Source: an uncultured Opitutaceae bacterium (GTDB lineage Bacteria; Verrucomicrobiota; Verrucomicrobiia; Opitutales; Opitutaceae). Taken from it: a stretch of 64,000 nt of DNA. The stretch lies in the NCBI GenBank assembly GCA_951813085.1, contig OX638348.1, forward strand, positions 434,001-498,000, read 5' to 3'. The notes below the pieces were generated by a model. It made no database searches. It worked only from the letters and a program-made list of their open reading frames with translations, and was not told the origin of the DNA. The translations under genes were made by a program, and so were the position numbers. Below, one piece after another: positions 16,728 to 24,201 of this stretch (the stretch's first letter is position 1; every line of letters starts with the position of its first letter).

Positions 16728-19196
16728 ATGAAATCTCAATCTCGAAACCCCTTTAAGCGGACGCGATCCGTTTCGGTATTCATGTTGTCCTTTGGCTTGA
16801 TCGCGAGCGGCAGTCCGCTCTTGTCAAATGCGCAAACGAGGAGCCGATCGGAGTCCACGTCCTCGAATTCATCGGCAAGCTCCGCTTCTAGCTCAAGATC
16901 TGCATCGCTTCCAACGGCACGACAGCGCCCGACTCAGACGAGCGCCCCTCGAGCCCCTTCGCGAAGCGTCTCCAGTAGCCGTTCATCATCAACGTCATCA
17001 AATTCTCGATACACTTCTCCAAGTCGGCGACCCACCGTAAGCCGCTCGGCGCCTGCGCCGTCAATTCCTCGCGTATCGACTCGCAGTTCGTCAAGCAATC
17101 GATCTAGCGCCTCGTCCAACAGCCGGTACTCCTCGTCCAACAGCCGGTACTCCTCGTCGAGCAGCCGTTCCTCGGCAAGCCGCTCTTCAGTCGTTCCTTC
17201 GAGCCCGCGCGGTTCGACCTCGCGTCACCCGACCGTTTCACGAGCTCCGCAGCGTAGCCAATCCACGCCGAGCGCAATCGCGCCCCGACGCTCTCCCCAA
17301 CAGTCGAGCTCTGCGCCGACCCGTTCTATTTCTACCCCTTCCTCCTCGCGAAACAATTCTACCGCTTCTCGACCGAGCGTATCGCGAACCCAGCAATCCC
17401 GTTCTTCCAATAGCTCGAGCCGGATTCAAAGTCCATCGCGCTCGCCCTCCATTTCATCCAGATCGAGCCGTAGCTCCTCGCCAAGCGTGTCGCGCTCGCC
17501 TTCGACACCCAGCGTCTCTACTCGGTCCAGTCAGCCACGCGTATCCTCTACGATTGCCCGAAGCCCATCTCGCTCTAGCAGCAGCCGATCATCGATTTCC
17601 GCATCCCCGCCTCGATCAACCGGAATTACCCTAGGACCCGGTCGTAGCTCGAGCCGATCCAGCAGCAATAATGTGGCGAGTCGCTCGTCGCGGAATTCAA
17701 CGCCGACGATTTCCAGTAGCTCATCCGCCTCCAGGAACGAACCGGTGGCCTATTCGAGGAGCCGATCGAATGATGGTTCAGTTTCGCTTTCCTCGTCTCG
17801 CGCTCGCATGGGCCCGCACCGGAGTGATGACCTTAGCGCGGCAGCTACTGTATATAGCCAAGATAGGCAATCGTCGCGGTCAACGTACAGCGGCGCCCGC
17901 AGGGCGGTCTCGTCGAGGACCCAGGCTTCGCGAGGCCGCCAGCGGGACGCCGCCGTAGAACGATTGGCCGGCTCTGAAGGCGTATCGCGCCGTCCAACCA
18001 GTCCGGTCTCTAGGGCCCACTCCAAAGGAGGGCCTGGCAATAAGGTGGCGCGGATCGCTCATTTCGACTTGAATCATAAGCATGTGCATGGCCCGAGCTG
18101 CGGTCATCACTACTACAACAATCGCTGGCATGATTATGCTCGCAATCATCGTCACGGCGCGGGTTGCGGTCACTACTTTCAAGGGGGCCTTTGGGTTTCC
18201 TTCCAAATAGGCCATCGGCATGGTGCAGGGTGTGGTCATTTTTTCGAGCACGGGCGCTGGCTATCGCATTCGGGAATTCACCGCTATGGAAGCGGTTGTG
18301 GTCATCATTTCTATGATGGCTTGTGGCGAAACTACCCGAGAACGCATGTGCATTTCAGCGGCTGTGGCCACTATCGCCATGGGGATGCCTGGTTCGACTT
18401 TCCTCTGAACCATCGCCACTCGTCCACCTGCGGTCACTTGTACGATGGGTTAGGATGGTATACGCACGGCGCTTCAGGGCATATCCATGGAACCGGTTGT
18501 GGTCACCACTACTACAACAGTCGTTGGAATTTGTACCCAAGACGATACTACACAAGAAATCGCAGGGATTGCTTCTATTTCTTTGTGGACCTGGGAGACT
18601 ATCGAACACGAAATTTGCCTACGAGCGTTTATACGAGAACCGTTTATGCCGATGAGGAGCCGGTTGATGTATTCGAGGCCGACGATCCTCTTAGCCGCGC
18701 CTATGCAGCCTTTGGCGAAGGTCGATTCTACGAATCGGTAATCGCTTTCAATGAGGCGATCGAGCTCGATCGGGAGAATGGCATTCTTTACTTAGCCCGG
18801 GCGCAGTCTCAGATAGCGATTCAAGACTACCGGGCCGCCTACGAGGACCTGATCGAGGGAATGGAGCGTATCCCGGAATGGACAGAGGTCGAATTCAGTA
18901 TCGCTGAGCTTTATGGGAATCCCGATTGGTACCAAGAACACTTCGAGTCCTTGAATAATTGGGTTGCTGATTACCCACGCGATTACAAAGCTCATTTCGT
19001 ATTGGGCTACATCCACTATTTTCAAGGGGATTACGCCGCCGCTAAGAGCGAGTTTATATACGCTCTCGCTTGGGATGAAGAGCATGAGCAAGCAAATAGG
19101 CTAATGTCTTCAATCCTTGAATACGAAGCTGAATCGGAAGTGCTCGCTGCTGAGAAGGACGCCCCCGATTCGGTGTCTGGAGATGAAGAACTTTAG
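16728..19196 (+). CDS. Large secreted Ser/Arg-rich protein with His/Cys repeats and TPR domain
   Basis: An 822-residue protein from the ATG at 16728, which has AAAGGAG 10 bases upstream; an earlier TTG (16704) has no ribosome site. A signal peptide with an Arg-rich n-region ends near SNAQ (residue 36). Residues about 37-420 are very rich in Ser, Arg, Pro and Thr, an SR-domain-like disordered segment. Residues 450-608 hold seven copies of a 22-residue unit with consensus HxHGxGCGH...W. Residues about 655-800 look like three or four TPR repeats. I know no characterised protein with this architecture. The His/Cys units could bind metal and the SR part could bind polyanions; both are inferences. 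Confidence 0.85.
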   Translation: MKSQSRNPFKRTRSVSVFMLSFGLIASGSPLLSNAQTRSRSESTSSNSSASSASSSRSASLPTARQRPTQTSAPRAPSRSVSSSRSSSTSSNSRYTSPSRRPTVSRSAPAPSIPRVSTRSSSSNRSSASSNSRYSSSNSRYSSSSSRSSASRSSVVPSSPRGSTSRHPTVSRAPQRSQSTPSAIAPRRSPQQSSSAPTRSISTPSSSRNNSTASRPSVSRTQQSRSSNSSSRIQSPSRSPSISSRSSRSSSPSVSRSPSTPSVSTRSSQPRVSSTIARSPSRSSSSRSSISASPPRSTGITLGPGRSSSRSSSNNVASRSSRNSTPTISSSSSASRNEPVAYSRSRSNDGSVSLSSSRARMGPHRSDDLSAAATVYSQDRQSSRSTYSGARRAVSSRTQASRGRQRDAAVERLAGSEGVSRRPTSPVSRAHSKGGPGNKVARIAHFDLNHKHVHGPSCGHHYYNNRWHDYARNHRHGAGCGHYFQGGLWVSFQIGHRHGAGCGHFFEHGRWLSHSGIHRYGSGCGHHFYDGLWRNYPRTHVHFSGCGHYRHGDAWFDFPLNHRHSSTCGHLYDGLGWYTHGASGHIHGTGCGHHYYNSRWNLYPRRYYTRNRRDCFYFFVDLGDYRTRNLPTSVYTRTVYADEEPVDVFEADDPLSRAYAAFGEGRFYESVIAFNEAIELDRENGILYLARAQSQIAIQDYRAAYEDLIEGMERIPEWTEVEFSIAELYGNPDWYQEHFESLNNWVADYPRDYKAHFVLGYIHYFQGDYAAAKSEFIYALAWDEEHEQANRLMSSILEYEAESEVLAAEKDAPDSVSGDEEL
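17111..17173 (+). repeat. Tandem 21-bp repeat inside the SR-rich region
   Basis: Three head-to-tail 21-bp units: 17111-17131 and 17132-17152 are identical, 17153-17173 is diverged. Each encodes seven residues (SSNSRYS type). The unit length keeps the frame, pointing to slippage or recombination as the source of the low-complexity region. Confidence 0.85.
18075..18551 (+). repeat. Seven protein-level repeats of about 22 residues (HxHGxGCGH...W)
   Basis: Seven successive units each begin with an HxH (or HxY/HxF) pair, then CGH, five or six variable residues, and a Trp. The cores are HVHGPSCGH, HRHGAGCGH, HRHGAGCGH, HRYGSGCGH, HVHFSGCGH, HRHSSTCGH and HIHGTGCGH. At DNA level the units have diverged, so this is an old, selected repeat. 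Cys and the third His are invariant in all seven, which suggests ligand or disulfide roles. Confidence 0.9.
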
Positions 19197-19255
19197 TTGG
19201 CGGCTCGGAGATCCACAGCTACGTGGCTCGTTCTGGGTTGGCTGATGCGAAGATT

Positions 19256-19294
19256 AAAAAATAATGCTGCGATCCCGCTAGAGATCGCAGCATT
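19256..19294 (-). terminator. Rho-independent terminator of the EF-hand gene
   Basis: A perfect 12-bp inverted repeat (19263-19274 and 19283-19294) with an 8-base loop. On the minus strand the stem is followed by A then a T-rich tail (19256-19261), so it ends the EF-hand transcript. The plus side lacks a T run. Confidence 0.8.
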
Positions 19295-19326
19295 GAAAGC
19301 TAAGCTATGGCTATTTTCGAAATCAA

Positions 19327-19734
19327 CTAAGCGTCGCCGCCTCGTTGGCCTCCGCCGCGCTGACCGCCTCCACCACGTTGGCCACCACGACCGCCGCGCC
19401 CTTGTGGCATGGCTGCGAATTCTTCTTTGGAGAGCTCACCGTTCTCGTCTGCATCCGCTTTCTTGAAAGCAGCTCCAAGCTGTTCCTTGATTCTCGCGGC
19501 CATTTGCTCGGGATCGCCTTGCGGTTGCTGTCCGCCGCGCCGACTCATCATTTGGATGCGCGCCTTGACGAGCTCATCGAGCGTAACGCTTCCGCTTTTG
19601 TCGATATCGCTAAGAGCGAAAAAATCAGGGCGCTCGCGACCGCCACCCTGTCCGCGTTCGTTGTTCTGGGCGATTAGAGGGGACGTTCCTGCGATTAGGA
19701 GCGCCGATAGAAAGGTGATGCTACGTTTTTTCAT
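19327..19734 (-). CDS. Exported EF-hand protein with Gly/Arg-rich tail
   Basis: A 135-residue protein from the ATG at 19734 (MKKRSITFLSALLIAG), with a signal peptide ending near LIAQ (residue 23). Two EF-hand calcium-binding loops are visible: DIDKSGSVTLDE and DADENGELSKEE, each with Asp/Glu at the expected ligand positions. The last 20 or so residues are Gly, Arg and Gln repeats. Such small EF-hand proteins are frequent in Verrucomicrobiota and Planctomycetes and are presumed periplasmic calcium-binding proteins of unknown role. The upstream extension of the frame to 19800 is Arg-rich and not used. Confidence 0.85.
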   Translation of the reverse strand: MKKRSITFLSALLIAGTSPLIAQNNERGQGGGRERPDFFALSDIDKSGSVTLDELVKARIQMMSRRGGQQPQGDPEQMAARIKEQLGAAFKKADADENGELSKEEFAAMPQGRGGRGGQRGGGGQRGGGQRGGDA

Positions 19735-19847
19735 ATTCACTGTGGGTTGTCTTTGTGGAAAACGCAGTCGGCGTCTCCGTGTATGGGAGGACAACGCCAC
19801 CTAGGAGGAATCGGTTTCATGTTTTTGCGGATCGCGTGGAGCGAAAA

Positions 19848-21092
19848 CTAGTATCTGGCTCCAAACGGATTCTCGTACCAAATAACGCCGAGCCCGTTGG
19901 GTTTCCCGTCAATTTCATGATGCTCTTCGCAGGTGAGGATATCGAGGTCTCCGTCAGCGTCGATATCGAGGAGGACGATCCGATCGAATTTAATGCCCTC
20001 TGAGCCGCTGATGCCGCGCGCTTCCCATTCGGCGATTGGTTTTCCGGGCAATTGGCGCAACCAGAATACGCCTTGCTTGGGAGGGATCGCTCCCTCGCAG
20101 TTCGCGACGATGTCGGGAAATCCATCGAGATCGAAGTCAGCGATTGCGACCGCTTTCGCATGGCCAGTGTTGGGAGGGTATCGGATTTCCGTTCTTTGCC
20201 ACGAGCGGGCAGAAGTATCGGAACGTTTCCACACGAGGAGGCGATCGCTCTTCGCCGTCGCGACGAAATCTTCCAGCCCGTCTTGATCCAAGTCGTAGAA
20301 ATTCGAGAAAAGCAATTCTTCGTTCCAGCCGCCAATGAGGCGCTTCTGCCAGCCCATCGTTTCCGCTCCGGGATTTTCGAGCCAGTAAGCGCCGCGATTC
20401 CCGCCTCTCCTATCGGTGTAGACTATATCGGAATCGCCGTCATTGTCCATATCCTTGAGGATGATAGACATGATCCAGCCGGCGTCGGATAAGGGATTCC
20501 AATTCCAAGGGTCTTTCCGGGAGCTGGGGTCCGCAGGAATTTCCCAGTAGCCGATTGTCCCATTGGGATTCTTGCTGCCGGCGATGATCGCCTTAATCGT
20601 TTTTTCTTGGAATTCGAGGGTGGCTGGATTGGCGAACATCCACCGCGTCCTTCCAACTGAGCCAGGGAGAGGAAACTGCGTCCACTGGTTTCCATCGAGA
20701 AGCGAGCCGCTTGATGGAGCGATGTGTACGTGAAGGGCCTGCTCACTGCCTTCGCAGCTCGAGACCACATCGAGTCGATCGTCTCCATTGAGATCGACGA
20801 AGGTAGCGTCCTCGGCGGAAGGAGTTTCGCCGATCGTGGCAGCGGGCCATTGCTGCTTGGCATTCTTCGGTCCTGGATGAAGGTAGATTCGGGTGATCCC
20901 TCCCTCTTCCCAGCCGACGGTGAGATCCATAAGTCCATCGCCATTGAGATCGCCTAGCTTTACGCCGTCCGCGCCGCGCGAGGAATCGTCGATCGTGTGG
21001 CGGAGCCAGCTTTCCGATGGGTCTATGGCGAATAGCGCTACTGGGGCGAACAAGAATGCGGTTGTAAAGATTGCGCGCCGGAAGAGGGTCAT
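19848..21092 (-). CDS. Exported FG-GAP/VCBS repeat beta-propeller protein
   Basis: A 414-residue protein from the ATG at 21092; a TTG three codons earlier is possible. Signal peptide at residues 1-23. The mature protein is built of FG-GAP/VCBS-like repeats with calcium-binding D-x-N-x-D-G-x-x-D loops, for example DLNGDGLMD, DLNGDDRLD, DMDNDGDSD, DLDQDGLED, DFDLDGFPD and DIDADGDLD, one per blade, so a propeller of six to seven blades is likely. Function unknown; such proteins are extracellular or periplasmic in this phylum. Single gene, divergent from the DinB gene. Confidence 0.85.
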   Translation of the reverse strand: MTLFRRAIFTTAFLFAPVALFAIDPSESWLRHTIDDSSRGADGVKLGDLNGDGLMDLTVGWEEGGITRIYLHPGPKNAKQQWPAATIGETPSAEDATFVDLNGDDRLDVVSSCEGSEQALHVHIAPSSGSLLDGNQWTQFPLPGSVGRTRWMFANPATLEFQEKTIKAIIAGSKNPNGTIGYWEIPADPSSRKDPWNWNPLSDAGWIMSIILKDMDNDGDSDIVYTDRRGGNRGAYWLENPGAETMGWQKRLIGGWNEELLFSNFYDLDQDGLEDFVATAKSDRLLVWKRSDTSARSWQRTEIRYPPNTGHAKAVAIADFDLDGFPDIVANCEGAIPPKQGVFWLRQLPGKPIAEWEARGISGSEGIKFDRIVLLDIDADGDLDILTCEEHHEIDGKPNGLGVIWYENPFGARY

Positions 21093-21236
21093 TTTGAGCA
21101 ATTGAGGTGAGTTTTCGTTCGTTGATGTAGAAAATCGAGGGTGATGTCGATGTTGCAGCTTCTGTTGACACCGAATAGAGATTGCGGCTCTATAGCCGTT
21201 TCTACCTTCGGAATTAAACCGCCAACAAAAAATATT

Positions 21237-21794
21237 ATGACGTATCGAAACGTAATCCTATCTGCCCTTTTGTCACTGGGCCTAGCCGCCTCTTCTTTTG
21301 CCGCTCACCACGCGAAAGGCGAAGGGGCTGAACCCTCTGTGTTCACTCAGTCCTTTCTGGGTTATTACGGAGGAGAGACTGACAAGCTCGTAGACCTAGC
21401 GAAGGCTTTTTCTGAAGACGGTTTTGATTGGAGGCCGGCCGACGGCATCCGCTCGGTTAGAGAGTCCATCCTGCATGTCGCATCAGCGAATTACTTTATC
21501 GCGTCTCGTTTTCTTGGCGCTGAGATGCCCGAAGGGTTGAATCCGCGTGGATTCGAAGACTTCGTCAAAGGCAAAGCGGCTACGATCAAGACGCTGGAAA
21601 CATCCATCGAATTCGTAAAGAAAGCTGTGGGGAATGTGGACGAAGCATCGCTTTCGGAATCGATTAAGATGTTTGGTCGGGATTCGACCAAGATGGGAGC
21701 CGTAATGGTTCTGGGTGGACATGCGTACGAGCATCTGGGTCAGTTGATCGCCTACGCTCGCTCTTCGGGAGTGGTTCCGCCTTGGAGCCAGTAG
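21237..21794 (+). CDS. Exported DinB-family protein
   Basis: A 185-residue protein from the ATG at 21237. Residues 1-22 form a signal peptide (LGLAASSFAA), unusual because DinB/YfiT four-helix-bundle proteins are normally cytoplasmic. The DinB fold is supported by WRPADGIRSVRESILHVA and the C-terminal HAYEHLGQLIAYAR, which give the family's three metal-binding histidines. Possible thiol-dependent transferase or hydrolase acting in the periplasm, but no substrate can be named. A strong terminator follows. Confidence 0.85.
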   Translation: MTYRNVILSALLSLGLAASSFAAHHAKGEGAEPSVFTQSFLGYYGGETDKLVDLAKAFSEDGFDWRPADGIRSVRESILHVASANYFIASRFLGAEMPEGLNPRGFEDFVKGKAATIKTLETSIEFVKKAVGNVDEASLSESIKMFGRDSTKMGAVMVLGGHAYEHLGQLIAYARSSGVVPPWSQ

Positions 21795-21817
21795 CTCCGT
21801 AATCGAAGGATTTTCCT

Positions 21818-21875
21818 AGAGCGGATTTGCCAGGCGGCCCATTGACGGCGCGCTGGCAGATCCGCTCTTTTTTTT
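21818..21875 (+). terminator. Strong Rho-independent terminator after the DinB gene
   Basis: A long imperfect inverted repeat (AGAGCGGAT plus TTGCCAG on the left, matching CTGGCA plus ATCCGCTCT on the right, through 21868) is followed by eight T (21868-21875). The T run abuts the stop codon of the convergent sulfatase gene. Confidence 0.88.
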
Positions 21876-23299
21876 CAACCCCGTGGTCTACGCCAAGGAG
21901 CGCCTTCGACGTAGTCAGGATTTGGAGACATCATTTGAGCGTCAACCTCTTCCCGCCATCTCTGAAGTACTTGGCGAAGGGAACGAACATCGCGGGATCG
22001 CTTGCTTGCCAAGTCGGTCGACTCAGTTGGATCGGATGCCAAATCGTAAAGCTCATAGCTGTTGTCTTCGAAATAGTGGATCAGCTTGAGGTTTCCTTTG
22101 CGCACCGCGCTGTACGGATTCGCCTTGTGATAGTGCGGGTAGTGCCAAAACAAAGCGTCCCGATCAAGGTCGCCTTCTTGCTTTAGCACGGGAACGAGGC
22201 TGAGCCCATCGCGGTGCTCCTGAGGCTTGAGTGGAATTCCAGCGATATCGAGGAAAGTCGGGTAGAAGTCCGTATGGATAACAAGTTGGCCGGATTCGCT
22301 TCCCGCCTTGGCGACACCCGGCCACTTGATGATAAGCGGCTCTCGTATGCCTCCTTCGTAGGGCGTGGCCTTGCCGTCGCGAAAGGATCCGTTGTTGCCG
22401 CGGCTGTAGACACCGCCGTTGTCCGAAGTGAAGAGCACCACGGTATTCTCATCGATTCCCTGCTTCTCCAGAGCGGCTACCACGCGACCGACGCTTTCAT
22501 CCAAAGATTGGACCATCGCTGCATAGCCTGCGGCTTGCGAGCTTTCGGTCTTGTCACTCGCATTGCTCTCTTTTTTACGGGCGTACTTTTCCTCGAGGTC
22601 TGGCTTCGCGATTATCGGTCCGTGCACAGTGTAGTAAGAGAAGTAGAGGAGGAAGGGATCATCCTTATCGGCTTGCTCGATGAAATCAACCGCGGCATCG
22701 GTCAAGGCATCAGTCAGGTAGTCGCCCTCTTTACCTTCTAGGTTGGGCATTCCGAATGGGAAAAAATACTTCCCGGGGCCTTTAGGCTGCCCCCATTCGC
22801 GTCCACCGATGTTGCTGTCGAATCCGTGCTTGTCTGGATAGTGGTTTTCCCATTCCTCCGGATACGGCACGGGAAGCAGGTGCCACTTGCCGATGAACTG
22901 CGTTCGGTAGCCGGCCTCCTGCAAAGCTTCGGCAAGGGTGATGCGTTCATGCTCCATGTACATTGTCCAATCGGGCACCTTGAGCTTTCCTTTTGGGCTC
23001 TTGTGGCCAGGGATCCAATCCGTGAGATTGGTTCGGGCTGGGTATTGACCGGTTAGGATCGCCGCTCGGCTGGGCGAGCAGACTGCGCAGGCGGCGTAGG
23101 CTTGATTGAACTTCATTCCCTCTGCCGCGAGCTGATCGATGTGGGGCGTTTCATGATACACGCTGTCATAGGCCCCGACGTCCCCCCATCCCATGTCGTC
23201 CACGAGAAATACTACGAAATTGGGCTTGTCAGATTTTGCGGATACAAACGGAGATAAGAGCAGGGCGAGTGCGATGAGTGCGTGTGTGATGCGATTCAT
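21875..23299 (-). CDS. Exported sulfatase (type I, formylglycine-dependent)
   Basis: A 474-residue sulfatase with signal peptide at residues 1-21. The metal-binding DDMGWGDVG follows at about residue 33, and the sulfatase signature CSPSRAAILTG starts at about residue 74; its Cys would be converted to formylglycine. HTDFYPTFLDIAG and a C-terminal alpha/beta domain complete the family layout. The best general match is the arylsulfatase A-like group that removes sulfate esters from algal polysaccharides. The maturase (anaerobic or FGE type) is not in the window. Confidence 0.92.
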   Translation of the reverse strand: MNRITHALIALALLLSPFVSAKSDKPNFVVFLVDDMGWGDVGAYDSVYHETPHIDQLAAEGMKFNQAYAACAVCSPSRAAILTGQYPARTNLTDWIPGHKSPKGKLKVPDWTMYMEHERITLAEALQEAGYRTQFIGKWHLLPVPYPEEWENHYPDKHGFDSNIGGREWGQPKGPGKYFFPFGMPNLEGKEGDYLTDALTDAAVDFIEQADKDDPFLLYFSYYTVHGPIIAKPDLEEKYARKKESNASDKTESSQAAGYAAMVQSLDESVGRVVAALEKQGIDENTVVLFTSDNGGVYSRGNNGSFRDGKATPYEGGIREPLIIKWPGVAKAGSESGQLVIHTDFYPTFLDIAGIPLKPQEHRDGLSLVPVLKQEGDLDRDALFWHYPHYHKANPYSAVRKGNLKLIHYFEDNSYELYDLASDPTESTDLASKRSRDVRSLRQVLQRWREEVDAQMMSPNPDYVEGAPWRRPRG

Positions 23300-23388
23300 A
23301 GGGATAGTTGTGCGCTGTAGGGTTTCCGGTGAAGGTAGAACTCAGACAAGAGTGGTTTCAATAAAAATGCAGTCACATCGAATGTCAC

Positions 23389-23880
23389 TCACTTAGCGGT
23401 CCGGCTTGGGTCGCGGGAATCGAGGCAGGCCTGCGAGATTTTGTGCATGAACTCCAAATACATCAGGCGTTCCGCTTTGCTTAAGCTATTCATGACTTCT
23501 TCTTCAAGTGTGTTCGCGACTGCTTGGGCTTTGAAATAGAGCGCTTCCCCGGCTTCCTGGATGCTGAGTTGCTTGGCCCGTTGGTCGTGGAGGTGAGGCG
23601 AGCGCTTGACCCAGCCATTGGTTTCCATGCGGTTGATGATAGAGGTGATAGTATTGTTATCGCTCGACATGAGTTGGGCCAAATCGGATGGGCGGATGCA
23701 CTCGTCTTTCTTTTCGTGCAACCAGCGCAGCACGGTAAATTGGTCTGGCGTCAGCCCAAGCGGCTTGATGCGAGTACGGAAGCTTTGGTTCAGGCCAAAC
23801 CAAGCGGAACGCAGCAGGAGCGGAAAGCGCTTTTGAGGGGGGCTGGCCTGGTCTTCAGGGGTCTGCGGGGATGGGTTCAT
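23389..23880 (-). CDS. MarR family transcriptional regulator
   Basis: A 163-residue winged-helix repressor. The DNA-binding helices lie in LTPDQFTVLRWLHEKK and IRPSDLAQLMSSDNNTITSI, followed by a wing at SPHLHDQRAKQLSI, all standard MarR features. MarR proteins often respond to phenolic or aromatic ligands. It is divergent from the 17-gene run that starts at 24202 and is the obvious candidate regulator of that run through the 321-base shared region. Confidence 0.92.
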   Translation of the reverse strand: MNPSPQTPEDQASPPQKRFPLLLRSAWFGLNQSFRTRIKPLGLTPDQFTVLRWLHEKKDECIRPSDLAQLMSSDNNTITSIINRMETNGWVKRSPHLHDQRAKQLSIQEAGEALYFKAQAVANTLEEEVMNSLSKAERLMYLEFMHKISQACLDSRDPSRTAK

Positions 23881-24000
23881 CTGGGAGTTTCAATACGCAC
23901 ACATAGTAAAAACAGCAGCGTTTGTCTACCGAGAATTGATTTATTCAGAGGTTTAATATGGGTATCAGGGGCTTCAGCTGCAAACAACGTGATTATCAGA

Positions 24001-24028
24001 TTGACAGTATGATACGTGTTCGTATTAA
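24001..24028 (+). promoter_or_regulatory. Candidate promoter and MarR operator in the 23881-24201 gap
   Basis: The 321-base gap between the divergent MarR and beta-propeller genes holds no convincing gene. It has TTGACA at 24001-24006 and TATTAA at 24023-24028 with a 16-base spacer, a fair sigma-70 promoter reading toward 24202. In the spacer lies a palindrome ATACG-TGTT-CGTAT (24012-24025), well placed for a dimeric repressor to block RNA polymerase. The MarR assignment is by proximity only. The leader to 24202 would be about 165 bases. Confidence 0.5.
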
Positions 24029-24201
24029 TTTCGCTCGCAATCGTTTTTCTTAGTCAATGGGTCTACGTCGCGCCAGAACCTCTCGTCCTAAAATTTATGT
24101 AAGAGTTGCTTGTTTGGCTTCAACTGAGACTGCTATTCTATCCCCCCAGAGGGAAATCTTGAAAGAGATCCAATCGTTTCGTTTTTCAATATCTGATCGC
24201 T

